Part shown: in pieces, positions 24,095 to 34,695 of the stretch
Position numbering within the stretch: the stretch's first letter is position 1
How the letters are laid out: each line of letters opens with the position of its first letter
Source of the DNA: Pseudoneurospora amorphoporcata
Lineage: Eukaryota; Ascomycota; Sordariomycetes; Sordariales; Sordariaceae
Assembly: GCA_033297205.1 (NCBI GenBank)
Contig: MU859093.1
Location: forward strand, 62,001 to 126,000
Direction: 5' to 3'
Length of the DNA: 64,000 bases
Made by a program: the position numbers and the translations under genes
The notes under the pieces: model-generated
What the model saw: the letters and a program-made list of their open reading frames with translations, nothing else
Told to the model about the DNA's origin: nothing
The model's database searches: none

Positions 24095-24750
24095 GTGAAG
24101 GATGATTGACTGACTTTGTTGGTCATTTGCTCCTCTTCTACCTTTTCAGCCACACTTCACTTCCTGCCTTGTCTTCTTACACTCACTTTTTGCATATCAT
24201 TTTCGCATTTGGATATACCACTTGGGTTTTGGGTGGATGGATGGATAGCATGAATTCATCACATGCATGCATGGCGAAACGCGTCTTACGAGCATTTTTA
24301 TCTCGGATTTTATTATCTCTTTTTTTTTTTTGTACACGATACCAAAGTTGGCCGCACAATTGGTTGAATAGCCACGGCAGCGGAACAATTGAACACACAG
24401 ACGGCTGGTGGGTGGTTATAATAGGGAAAAAGGAGGCTGTCTAATGACGACACATAGAAATTGGCGATAGAATAGATGGTTTTTGGTGAATACTCGTCTG
24501 GGCTCGAACAGCATTGAGTCTGAGCCAAGGGGTGTGACAGGCGATTCGAGCCCACACTAGTATACCCACGTCACATTTTCATCTTGGACGCTGTATACTT
24601 TTGCGCTTTTTGGGGTATGTGGATGTCCTTGATCAACATCGCGCAGTCTTATATTTGACCAGCTAGTTCCTTTTAAAAAGACAGTCCGTGAAGACATTCA
24701 ACCACCCACCAGGTAATCAATCGGCTCTCCCAACAACTGAATCCCTAAGG
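24095..24750. other. convergent intergenic region
   Basis: Between two genes that end toward each other. A T run lies at about 24310-24322, and a 9-bp perfect inverted repeat at 24500-24508 and 24545-24553. No gene seen. Confidence 0.5.
24500..24553. repeat. 9-bp perfect inverted repeat (GGGCTCGAA/TTCGAGCCC)
   Basis: The arms at 24500-24508 and 24545-24553 are exact complements with a 36-nt spacer, so a stem-loop is possible in transcripts of either convergent gene. It resembles a tRNA T arm superficially, but no tRNA fold surrounds it. Confidence 0.5.
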
Positions 24751-25898
24751 CTAGAGCTTCGCCCCCTTCCTCCTCTCCTCCTTCGCACTATCATACCTAA
24801 CCCCCTCATCATCCTGTTCCTCGACCCTCAAGTCCGGCAATATTTTCGGCATGATCCTCCTCGGCTTTGCCCCCTCAACAACGCTGTACTTGTCAAAATC
24901 CGTCACCCCACACTGCTCCCTGAGGAAATCCTCATCAAGCAATAACTCCCCATTCACCTTTTCCGCGGGAGCTTCCAAAATGTCCAGTATCGCATCCGAA
25001 AAAATCTCGGGCTTTCTCAAATCCCTCCTCAACTCGTCCTGTCCCTGATTATCCTTGTTCGTCATCTGCTTCGCCGTAGCAGCGCTCTCGATCGCCACCG
25101 CCGGCCAGATCCCACTGATGGCCATCCCCCTTTTGCGCGTGACTGCGCCATCGCCCTCCCCCGTCGCCGTCTTGGGGGAGAGCACCACGCCTTCCCGGTC
25201 AAAATCCATGGCCAGTCCCTTGACGAGCACCGACATGCCCACCTTCCCCATCGCGTACGCCGTTTTGCCTCTGAAAAACCGGCTGTAGATGGGCGGGCAA
25301 ACCACCACTATCCTCCCGCCATAGGTCGATTCGTGCAGGTGCGGCAAGCTGTACTGCACCGCGGCGTACAACCCATCTGCATTCACGCGCTGCATCAGCT
25401 GGTACCGCTTTAGGGGGGTACCGGACACGGAAGACCACCAGATTGCGCCCGAGTTGTAGACCAAGACGTCGAGGTGGCCGTAGGCTTTGATGGTGGAGGC
25501 GACGAGGGTCTTGAGGGAGGTGCCGGTGGGGTCGCTGGTGTCGCAGGGGATGGCGAGGGCGGTGCCGGAGTGGAGAGTGGTGATTTCGTGGGCGACGGTG
25601 GTGATGGTGGAGAGGGAGGAGTTGGGGTCGGGAGGGAAGGGGGAGAGGGATTTGAGGGCGGAGGGGGAGGTGGTGGATTTTGCGGAGACGACGACTGTTA
25701 GGAAGGGGTGAGGATGTTATGTTGGTGAGATCGGGTAATGGATGGATGGTGGGAAAGACTGAGCTGCTTACCGGCGTATCCCTTCTTGGCTAGGTCGATG
25801 GCTACTTGACGACCTATTCCGCGAGATGCACCGATGACAAGGGCCACTGGCTTGTCTATGGGTGATGTCGCTACTGGTTTGTCGATTGAGGGAGGCAT
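24751..25898 (-). CDS. HSDL2-like short-chain dehydrogenase, PTS1-tailed
   Basis: NAD(P)-dependent oxidoreductase like the dehydrogenase part of hydroxysteroid dehydrogenase-like protein 2, a peroxisomal protein implicated in lipid metabolism. CDS is complement(join(24751..25694,25772..25898)), 356 aa; the 77-nt intron joins KKGYA to VVVSAKSTTS in phase 1. Cofactor motif GASRGIG lies near residue 24-30, YNSG replaces the usual NNAG, and YAMGK is the YxxxK catalytic pair. The usual catalytic Ser region reads VVVCPPIYSRFF, matching the CPP/SPP variant of HSDL2 rather than classical dehydrogenases. There is no SCP2 domain. The last residues GAKL form a PTS1-type signal (AKL), supporting peroxisomal import. 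It is divergent from the methyltransferase gene at 26817. Confidence 0.85.
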
Positions 25899-26816
25899 GG
25901 TGTTGTGATTTGAAGTAGTTCTTTTGGGTATAGGTAGAGGAGGAGCTGGATACAGTGAGCAGGACGAGAAGAGGAGAACAGATAGGATGCGGAATGAAGG
26001 ATTTGGATTGACTATATTAATTAATATGTTCCTTATAACTGGACTTAGCTTCGCAAGTCTCGCAGAAATGAGGTCATCCTCGGTATTCAAGTCAAGAACG
26101 TGTGATTAGTGATCAGCAATGAACCAGGGATGCCGTGGGACGTGATCTCCAATGCCGCGGTCCGGGTGGGGAGCAGCCCCACATTCTACGGCACCACTCC
26201 TGGTGCGGCCGGTTAAGGTAGCCGGGGATTGACGGTGGAGGAGCTGCAGGTCCCGTTGGAGACAGGATTGATTGATCATGCATTTATGCCGAGAGACGGC
26301 AGGATTCTTGTACCTCGAAGTAATGACGAGGCAAGAAATGCTGATATCCATCAACACGAAGACCGGAGCTTTGTAGTTAGAGTAGGAAAAAGTTTAACAA
26401 CGGCTGGTTGGTGTCCTCGGGCTCTGCCAATGCTCCGATATGTTGACATTTGTACCGTGAATAGAAACTAGAACGGTGCGCACTGCATGAGCTGTAGGCG
26501 GTGAAGACCTTTCTAAACTCATAAAGGTTATAACAGCCGTAATAGGCTACCACGTGTAGGTGCTGGTTCGTCGCTTTTACCCCAGAGTCCGGGATTCCTT
26601 CGGGGAGTCCTGAATGGGCGATATGCATATATACGACTTCCTACCTAGGTTTAGATCATAAGAAACCCCGGTCGGCGGGGTTGGGTTTTCTAGGGTTCAA
26701 AAAGGGTATAAGGCCCAGCGCTTTTCTCCTCAGGCAGTTTCCCAAGCAGTTCAAACAACTCTCGTCCTACTCTTTAACGTCTCATCCCTTCACTGTTTGA
26801 GGCTCGATTTCCAGCT
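25899..26816. promoter_or_regulatory. divergent promoter region (dehydrogenase / methyltransferase)
   Basis: About 0.9 kb between two divergent starts. On the plus side there is a TATA-like GTATAAGG (TATAA at 26707-26711) about 105 bp before the methyltransferase ATG. A perfect 7-bp hairpin AACCCCG-gtcgg-CGGGGTT sits at 26664-26682, 25 bp upstream of that TATA. No gene seen inside. Confidence 0.5.
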
Positions 26817-28053
26817 ATGAGTAGCACCCCGGCGAAAAGAAAAGCAATGTCGCCTCCTGGATCTTCTCCCCCGTCAAATTCGGCGGCTACCGACCTTCCG
26901 TCTCCCGGCCCCGGATCACCAGCGGCTGCGGGCGTATCGACGCCATCTGGACCGAACCAGGCAGGCGATGCCCTCACTGGTGGTCATTGGCTTCAACAAG
27001 AACTACCAGTGGAACGTGAAGACGGCGACGCGGAATCGGCTTGGGGCAGCGATGCCGAAAGTTCGACTGCCTCCATCTCTTCGAGTATTCTCAACTACCG
27101 TACCCTCAACGGCAGAACCTACCATAGCGACAGTGTAACGGACGGAGAGTATTGGGGTCCCAATGACAAAAAGCATCTCGAAGCTTTGGAGATCTACCAT
27201 GAGGCTATCGAGTTGATGCTCGATCACAAGCTGCATATGGCACCCATCAAAAGCAACATCCAGCGGGCGATCGATATCGGTACGGGTCTGGGATTTTGGG
27301 CCATTGACTTTGCCGACAAATATCCCACCTGCGAAGTTACCGGTACTGATATTACCCCCGTGCAACCTGACTGGGTTCCCCCTAACGTCCGGTTCGAAAT
27401 TGATGATGCGACGAAGGAGTGGGCTTACAAGTCCGACCATTTCGACTTTGTCCATATTCGATTTATGGATGGCGCCATCGAGAATTGGAACGCGCTCTAC
27501 GAACAGGCGTACAGAGTCACCAAGCCAGGTGGCTGGGTCGAACACCTCGACCACTCGCCTATTGTAACATCCGATGACGGAAGTGTTAAGCCTGGTTCCG
27601 CCATGGACACCTATGGTAAGGTTCTCGCAGAGGCCGGAAAACGAATGGGAAGAACAATCACCCTTGCCGACGAGGATACCATGGAGGAAGGATTGAAGGC
27701 GGCCGGTTTCATCAATATCCAGTCCAAGAAGTATAGGGTAAGTTGACCTTCATTTTCAGCCTGGCAAACACTGTGATTCCCTCTCCAACGCAGCTGACCC
27801 GTGATCTTAGATGCCGTTGTCACCCTGGTCCCAAGACGAGCGGATGAAGGAGATGGGCTTGTATGTCCTTGGCGCTCTGCACTCTGACGTGGAAGGCGTC
27901 GTCCAATATATGTTTGGTAACGTCATGGGTTGGACGCAAGAGGAGATCAAGGCGTTTGCAGTCCATATGCGCCATGAGCTGAAGGACAATAGCATCCATG
28001 GTTACTACCATTGGAAGTATGTGTGGGGGCAGAAGCCCGAGGACGCCGAGTAG
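26817..28053 (+). CDS. LaeA-like SAM-dependent methyltransferase
   Basis: Class I methyltransferase of the large fungal family that includes the secondary-metabolism regulator LaeA; substrate unknown. CDS is join(26817..27737,27811..28053), 387 aa; the intron has donor GTAAGT and acceptor CTTAG, and joins KKYR to MPLSPWSQDE in phase 0. The first 75 residues are Ser/Pro-rich and disordered. SAM-binding motif AIDIGTGLGFWAIDFA is near residue 152, followed by the acidic post-II loop TGTDITPVQPDWVPPN. The motif FDFVHIRFMDGAIENW and the post-motif RVTKPGGWVEHLD are typical of this family. The C-terminal GYYHWKYVWGQKP is also conserved among paralogues. These genes are multi-copy in Sordariales, so orthology to LaeA itself is not implied. 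Confidence 0.9.
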
Positions 28054-28998
28054 ATTGGGTATTCGACATGGGAGGAGACAAAGAAGCCGAACAAACGGAG
28101 GTCCACAGCTGTATATATGTCGGGATGAAGGATGAATCAATGCCGATTTGCGATAATTGTGAAACGTGTTTCCGCCGAATTACGGCTCAGGAAGATCACT
28201 GCTCTCCGCCATCGTGATGTTTTATGCATGTGTCGCCTAGCAAGTGCGGGCGAGATCAAAAGCATGCCTCACTTCGCTTCTTCGGAGGACCAGTGATGTC
28301 TGGCGGAGGCATTGCCGATCGAGCAGAGACAGAAGAGTTGAGTACCTATGAGTTGACGAACAGTGATGGAGAAGTGTAAGTAGATGAAACATGTGAGACA
28401 GCAATGAACAAGACGATGAAATTACACGTTACAGATAACCGAGTCCGGCATCTCAAGTTCAAGATATCGCACCGGATTACATGTCTGGTTGTTGATGAAA
28501 GCTCCAAAGCTTGGCTTCGGTGAATGAAGAACTGTTCTCACTGCCGCCGCCATTTTCCCAACCTCTGATTGGTCAATTGCGGCTGCGCCTAGAACAAACA
28601 CGCTCCCAGCCACCAAACAGCGACCCTTCAGCTGGTCCGGGAGCATGGTTCCCCGACCCCTGAACACACACACACATCCGCGCGCATAACCAGTCACGGT
28701 ACACAGGATGAACCCTGTACCGCCGTAGACTGAACTAGTGTAGAGGATTTGCTTTTTGTTTGTAGCTCTTAAAGGACTTCACATCGTCGGTTTTTTCTCG
28801 TCTTCCTGGTTTTTGGTTGCTTTTGAGATACCCAGTTTGTTTGAGCGCGTTGTGAGAAGAAGAAGAAGCCTGTCCGGGAAACACGGAACGGTCATTTGTA
28901 CGTAAACCACCTCGAGTACACATCCCAGACGTTCATCTCTGTCAAGTTATCAAAGCCGAGTTCGAGCCAGAGCTAGACCGCCTTTAACCACCAACAAG
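28054..28998. other. intergenic
   Basis: 3' region of the methyltransferase gene and promoter of the Smr gene. No open frame with support. Confidence 0.5.
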
Positions 28999-29907
28999 AT
29001 GGCCATTCCTATGGAAAGGTTAGGCGATAGAGGTATGTAGCATCGTTCTTCGTGAATCGGAGAGAACATGAGCTTACCAGTCCGTCCACAGCCTTCAACC
29101 ACAGGACGAGTGTAGAGATTGAGAGTGAATATGATCGCTTGCGCGCTGAGGCCCGGGCGGAGGGTGATAAGATGAAGAGGTACTATGACGAGGTATGTCC
29201 ACCTTCACGCTGTTCATCTCATCTCATCTCATCTCATCTGCTGGTTCATCCAATCTCACAATCAAAACCCTCCCCTCCCCATCCAGGCTCACACCGCCTA
29301 CGAACGCGGCGACGGCGCCGAAGCCAAAAACCTCTCCAACCTTGGCAAGAAGCACAAAGCCAAGCGCGACGCTCTGAACAAGCAAGCCGCGGAATTCATC
29401 TTCCGGGAGAACAACCACACCGAGCGCGTCGCAGCCGACACCATCGACCTGCACGGTTTGTACGTCGAAGAAGCCGAAGACATTCTCGAGGCGCGCATCC
29501 GGGACGCCCAAGCAAGAGGCCAGACGCACCTGCACGTCATCGTCGGCAAGGGTCACCACTCCGCCGGCGGCGTGCGCAAGATCGCGCCCCGCGTGGAGCA
29601 GGTGTGTCGCGAGATGGGGCTCAACTTTGCGGCGGAGGAGAATGAGGGGAGGATTTATGTTGACCTCACCGGCGGAACAGTCGATGGCGTCCCTGGGCTG
29701 CCGCAGCAGCCGCCGGGGTATCAACCCGGTGCAGGGTACCAGAGCGAGGGGAGGCCGAATCAGTACCAGGGCGGAGGGGGGTATCCAGGGCAGCACCAGC
29801 ACGGAGGACATCATCAGCAACAGCAGCAGCAAAACAACCAGCAGGAGGACGACATCTGGGGGGATTTGCTGGGGGCTTGTTTCAAAAAGTGTTGTGTTGT
29901 TATGTGA
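28999..29907 (+). CDS. DUF1771-Smr domain protein with C-terminal CaaX box
   Basis: Smr domains bind or cut nucleic acid, and DUF1771-Smr proteins are linked to RNA quality control in eukaryotes. CDS is join(28999..29032,29092..29192,29287..29907), 251 aa. Exon 1 is 34 nt (MAIPMERLGDR); both introns start GTATGT, and intron 2 contains a short TCATC repeat. DUF1771 spans about 16-80 (SEYDRLRAEARAEGDKMKR, AKNLSNLGKKHKAKRDALN). The Smr domain is about 97-175, with DTIDLHGLYVEEA and the TxLHVIVGKGHHSAGG loop. A Gly/Gln/Pro-rich tail follows. The last residues are FKKCCVVM; the final CVVM is a CaaX prenylation motif with an adjacent Cys that could be palmitoylated, so membrane anchoring is predicted. 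Confidence 0.88.
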
Positions 29908-30436
29908 GGAGGTTATGGTGTGGTTGGCGGCTTTGCGGGGTGTGGGCTACGAACTTTGGGTTCAATGTTGGGTAATGACGTCTGATATGTTGTTGGATAA
30001 TAATGCTGGTGATGATACTGACGGGACATGAAGCAAGCCGGTTCAAAAAGCGATTTTGCGCGGTTGAATGGATGGCCGGATATACTGCCTTTGAAAGGAC
30101 GGGTTCAAGAGATACCATTTGTCGCCAAACTGTTTGTGGGAGGAAAGCCGGAATGTGTAGCAGAGAAGAATAGAGAATGATGGGAATTATGTGATAGAAC
30201 CACCTGCTGATCATACTATAGTAATATCGTAGATTATTTGGCGTTGTTCAAAGAAAGGGATGTGAAAGAAATGAATTTGGAAGGTAAGATCAGCCACCAT
30301 CAACGAAATTTTCACTCACCATATCACCATTGACATACGATGGATATTGCCCGATCTTTCCTTTGATATAGAGAAGACATAAAGAAGATGATGGTCACCT
30401 CCAACCACATCCGCCTCTGTTACTCATCTACGATGT
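29908..30436. other. intergenic
   Basis: Downstream of the Smr gene and upstream of the 5S unit. No gene seen, and I find no clear TATA element at about -29 of the 5S unit. Confidence 0.45.
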
Positions 30437-30562
30437 ACATACGACCATAGGCACTGGGACCAAAATTCGGGATCCCGTCCGCTCTTCCCTAGATAAGCCA
30501 GTGGCCGCCAGGCACGTAGTCGGATCGGTGATGACCGGCGAATAACCTGGTATCGTATAGTT
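30437..30562 (+). rRNA. dispersed 5S rRNA gene, variant type
   Basis: Begins ACATACGACCATAGG and contains CCCGTCCGCTC, TAAGCC and GGCGAAT, matching what I recall of Neurospora 5S rRNA. Helix I can pair ATACGA (30439-30444) with TCGTAT near 30553-30558. Helix II pairs GGCACTGG (30450-30457) with CCAGTGGCC (about 30498-30506). Helix V pairs CCAGG (30508-30512) with CCTGG (30546-30550). Helices II and V use bases different from the common type but still complement each other, which argues for a maintained RNA. It is about 126 nt, slightly long. Transcribed by polymerase III through internal control regions. Could still be a young pseudogene. Confidence 0.72.
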
Positions 30563-31653
30563 CTTTCATTCCTTTAATCTTTTCGTTCGTTCGTCATTCT
30601 TCTTTCAGACCGGGCTGCGATTCCTTGATTCGCTTGTCTACACGCGACCAAATACAAAGCCTAGAACACATTATGCCAGGTACAATTTGAGGAACAGGAA
30701 GCTCAAAAGTTTATTCGACCTAATAGTCTCTACCCTATGCAACCTTGTACATAGTCACGCAGTCAAGAACCTCTTCGGTTGAGTTTTTTATGTGTTATTT
30801 CCCACATTTCTTTTCTCACCCCACCCCTCAGATGAACTTGTTTGTCTTCACCATTTGTCCTATTCTTCTGCTTTTCTTTGCCTCGTAGTTGGCTGCCCTC
30901 AGTCCATATTCCCGTCTCCGTTCAGAAACAGGACATTGAATAACATGCTATTAGTATAATTGCCGGGCGGTTAGCCAAGCGCCGACTAAAACACGTCATA
31001 ACGACCGACGCTCGACAGAAAGGACGCCACATAACCAGAAAGTGAGACTATCAAAGACACGATATCTGTGAGTTAAACAACGCGGCCAAGAAATAAAAGG
31101 TTAAGCTATGATAAACAAGGCCATAAGAGGAAAAGTAGGCAAAAAAGGGCAAAGGCCAAGAGCTAGCCAGGAGGCAGAATCAACTCGCTTCCTGCCTTGA
31201 GTGGGAAGGTTGGTGTTGGGATTGGGTATCGCTGGTAGATTTGCATCCGTGCCACTATCATGACATACAAAGTCTGAAAGAAAAAAGATCAAAGGTATCT
31301 GTCCCGGCTAAAATTTGTCTTTTCCCCCGTTCCAATCCAGTACTGCAGCCTGATGATAAATCTTCTAGGAAGCCCCCAAGCAAAGAAAAAGGAAAAAAAA
31401 AAAAAAAAAGGTAGTGTCGGTAGTGGTGTGATGTGGATACTTTTCATGATCCTTGGTCCATTGAGAGAAACCAAAATTCGCTGAGTTAAGTCGAAAGGTA
31501 AAATATTGGATATGATGATACTTTGGCAAGCAAATCGGGTAGCAATGATATATCCAGGCGACTGTGTAGTTGCGGTGCGGACGGTAATGACCCATGATGG
31601 GTCTAGGACTGGTGGTCGAGTGAAGGTTTTCGCGTCGTGAAAAGGCCGAATAA
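30563..31653. other. intergenic
   Basis: T-rich sequence directly after the 5S unit could terminate polymerase III. The rest includes the 3' untranslated region of the minus-strand gene; an A run of about 18 lies near 31391-31409. No gene seen. Confidence 0.45.
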
Positions 31654-31752
31654 TCATGATGAAGCCGACGGAGCCATATGCATATCCATAAAGTCCTCCA
31701 AGTCCGGAACGGGTGAGAAGTTCTCCAAGAGTAGATCAGGAGCGTCTTCTTC
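31654..31752 (-). other. coding-like tail after an in-frame TAG
   Basis: Directly after the TAG at 31755-31753, the same frame continues for 32 codons to a TGA at 31656-31654. The tail reads like protein: acidic and Leu/Met-rich, with EEDAPDLLLENFSPVPDLED. This may be the ancestral C-terminus lost to a CAG-to-TAG change, a readthrough extension, or the product of a sequencing error. Confidence 0.5.
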
Positions 31753-33878
31753 CTATGCACCCGCATCTTCACCCAAGCCCTGCTGGCCGGGTCCTCCGGC
31801 GTTACCCGACTGATCCTGGGAGCTGATAAGCTCCTCATACTCGACCATTTGCAATGCCAGTTTCTTGGCAGTGCATTCAATGTCAATAAGCTGCCGCGTA
31901 GCCTTGTCCGCGCTCCGCACCTCGGACAGGGCCCGATTTATCATGTGCTGAAGCATTGGATTGCTCATCGAGGGAGCTGCTGGAGCGATAGCGCTTACGG
32001 GAGCTGGAGCCGCAAGGGCAGCATGGGTACCGAGCGGATGAGGAGTACCAAAACGAAAAGCATTGGGGTCAGCCGGTATATTAATGCCACCATTTGCCCC
32101 GTTCGGCAGGATAGCCGTATTGTGCTGCTGCTGCTGAGCATTTTGGGGATTGCGCGTTTCTGAGACCGGGATGTTAATATTGTTGCTCATTGTCGCACTT
32201 GCAAGATAACCGGGGAAAGCTTACCGTGGAAACTGCACCTGGCGCCACTGGCATTAAACCAGCAATTGGCACAACTGCCACACATCTGGCCATCCACCAC
32301 TATGCAGCTAGTCCACGGACCGTGGCCTTTGTGGCAGTTCTTACAGGGGACGCGAGCCGGCTCACCAGCAATGTGAGCGAACAAAGCTTCAACATTGCTT
32401 CTACGTGCCAGGTTCAGCACCTGCTCAGGGCGTCTCTGCTGGGCAAGACGATGACCTGGCTCACGAGCCAACCTCTTGGCAAGGGCACTCTCGACGTTGA
32501 GCTGGCCATAGCCAGATTCATGAGCCATATCCTCCGTGCTTTTGGACAGCTGAGGATCCATCGAGTGTTGATGGGGAGACGGCTGCATCTGCTGGGGCTG
32601 GCCCATGGGTGCAACAGGGGGTTGGTGCTGATGTTGATGAGGATGGGCCTGGGGTTGGCCAAGACCCTGAAGCATATCGGCTTGTTGCTGTTGGTGCTGT
32701 TGCTGTTGCTGTTGTTGCTGATGGTGCTGATGTTGCTGCTGCTGGTGCTGGTGTTGTTGGTGTTGAGAGTGGTCCTGAGGAGAGGGTTGAGGCACACCGC
32801 CAGGGCCACCTGGGTTACCTAGCATGTTGGCACCAGCAAGATCAACATGGCCGCCGAGTCCCGAGTTTGCAGCGGCATTGGCATCTTGGTCCTCCATCTC
32901 GGCGTCAACATCCGGCTCGCCAGTGCCATCATTGAGGGAACCGGGCTGACCAAGACCAGTCTCCATGACGGCAGCAGCAGCAGCGGCAGCATACTCCTCA
33001 GTGCCCATCCTGGCCGTAGGGTCGTCGAAGGCGGATGGGTCTGGCTTGAGGGAATCCTGGTCAATATCAGGCTCCTGTTGGTGCTGCTCCTGCTGGTGCT
33101 GAAGATGATCCTGGTTTTGATCTTGCTGATGCTGTTGCAGGTGATGGTTGTGGAGGTCGTGCTCCTGAGCCTGTTGATGCTGGAGTTGAAGTTGGGCCTG
33201 AAATTGGGGATGGATATGGCCAACGTTGTTAGGGTCCTGGTCGGGACTCAGGCTGTTAGCCACGTTTTGCTGTTGTTGTTGATGCTGTTGCTGTTGGTGT
33301 TGTTGATGTTGTTGTTGTTGTTGCTGCTGCTGCTGCTGTTGTTGTTGCAGCTGTTGCTGTTGCTGTTGGAACTGCTGCTGGAGTTGAGCTTCGTGAGCAG
33401 CCAGTTGCTGGACAAGTTGGCTGTTTCGGACCAGCGAGTGAGGACTGGCGACAGCACGGGGACGTGCCGGGGTGGTCGGCTTGGTCACTTTGGTTGGGCC
33501 GGGGCCCGGAGTGAGTCGCGAGGCTGGGACTTGGCCTTGGCCGGGTTGAGTGCCGACCTGGAGTCCCACGGAGCCGACCTGGACCTGGCCCACAGCTCCG
33601 GGAACCTGACCGACAGCTCCGACAGCACCGCGCTGGACACCAGGGCGGATTGGCGATGGTTTCATACTCCGCTTCGGGTCCGGGTTGCTGGTACCAGTTG
33701 GCAGCGATGACAGGCGGTTACCAGGTGTCGCGAGCTGCTCGTCGCTGTATGGGCTGCTAAGGGCGCTTGGTAGGGTGAGTTGGTGTTGAGCAGCTGTCGT
33801 CAGCTGGGGAGGAGAGAAGAGAAATGTGTGTCCAGGGAACTGCTGGATCGGCGGGACACCGCTCGACGGACGCGACAT
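31753..33878 (-). CDS. glutamine/histidine-rich DUF3716 zinc-binding-like protein
   Basis: Function unknown. CDS is complement(join(31753..32159,32225..33878)), 686 aa; the 65-nt intron (GTAAGC, ATTAAC branch, TCTCAG) joins GARCSFH to ETRNPQNAQQQ. Long Gln and Gln/His tracts fill about residues 155-250 and 440-480. A Cys-rich motif at about 511-551 (PCKNCHKGHGPW, SCIVVDGQMCGSCANCWFN, CSFH) matches the fungal DUF3716 domain and probably binds zinc. After it come a Pro/Ala-rich segment and a helical region (LQHMINRALSEVRSADK). Start chosen at 33878 (A at -3); an upstream ATG at 34025 adds residues that do not look conserved. The frame stays coding-like beyond the TAG stop. The Q-rich composition suggests a nuclear regulator, which is inference. 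Confidence 0.8.
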
Positions 33879-34695
33879 TATTAGCTGGCGGGCAGTCACC
33901 GGCAGGCAACCAGCAGCCAGAAGGTGGTGGGCAACTGCGTAACCAGTGTCAATGCTCCGGTTTGTGCAACTGCGCACAGACGCACACCTGTCAGAGGGGC
34001 GCACGAGCCACAAAACACTGGCCAATCACCGATATTAATCCGTGCTTCTGCCTCTCCCCCTCGATCGTTGCTTGGTCGGACTTGTCAGTCCAGTACCAAC
34101 AAACCAACCAGAGCAATGTCGAGAGATGTTAGAAGATTTCCAAATTAAAGAAATGGAGTTTAGGAGAAAACTGAGATGGGACGAGGATAACTGATACGGT
34201 GTCGAATTGCGTGTTTCTTCGTGATGCCGGCTAACAAAAAAAACCGGAAAATGGAAAATAGAAAGAAGGTGAAGTTCGAAGTTCCAGACAGTCGAAGCCA
34301 GGTGGTATGAACACTGCCTATTTGAATGTCCGCTTATGAAATGGGGAGGGTTAGGGCTCAATGTGATGGAACGGGGCATCTTGCAGGTTCTCGAATCTTG
34401 ACAGCAGCTGCACCTCGAAAGCCCGGAACCGATGCTCACGCCTACCTTTATGGCACGATTTCGATCACGCGCGATGAAGCCTTCTTTGATCTCTCGTGCC
34501 GTCTGTCGTTTTACATAGACTATGAGAAAGTCATTTCTAGTCCAAGTCGAGTCCATGTCTGAACCATTCATGAGACAAGCGGACCTGTCAAGAATGCCTC
34601 ATCACTCGTCCACTATTCCACAGAGTTATTACACTATATTACGTTCATAGATATCACATATGTCTCTTCTCGAGGGGACACTTCCAAGAGTCGGA
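33879..34695. other. intergenic
   Basis: Promoter side of the minus-strand DUF3716 gene and 3' region of the minus-strand reductase gene. No gene seen. Confidence 0.5.

Noticed and set aside
24491..24560. Possible tRNA because of TTCGA near a stem
   Set aside because: No acceptor, D or anticodon arms can be formed around it.
31753..31805. 53-nt intron that would remove the TAG in the DUF3716 gene
   Set aside because: Donor GTAACG is poor, and splicing shifts the frame to a stop after a few codons, so it does not rescue the tail.
33879..34025. 49-residue N-terminal extension of the DUF3716 protein
   Set aside because: The stretch looks like leader; the ATG at 33878 has a better context.
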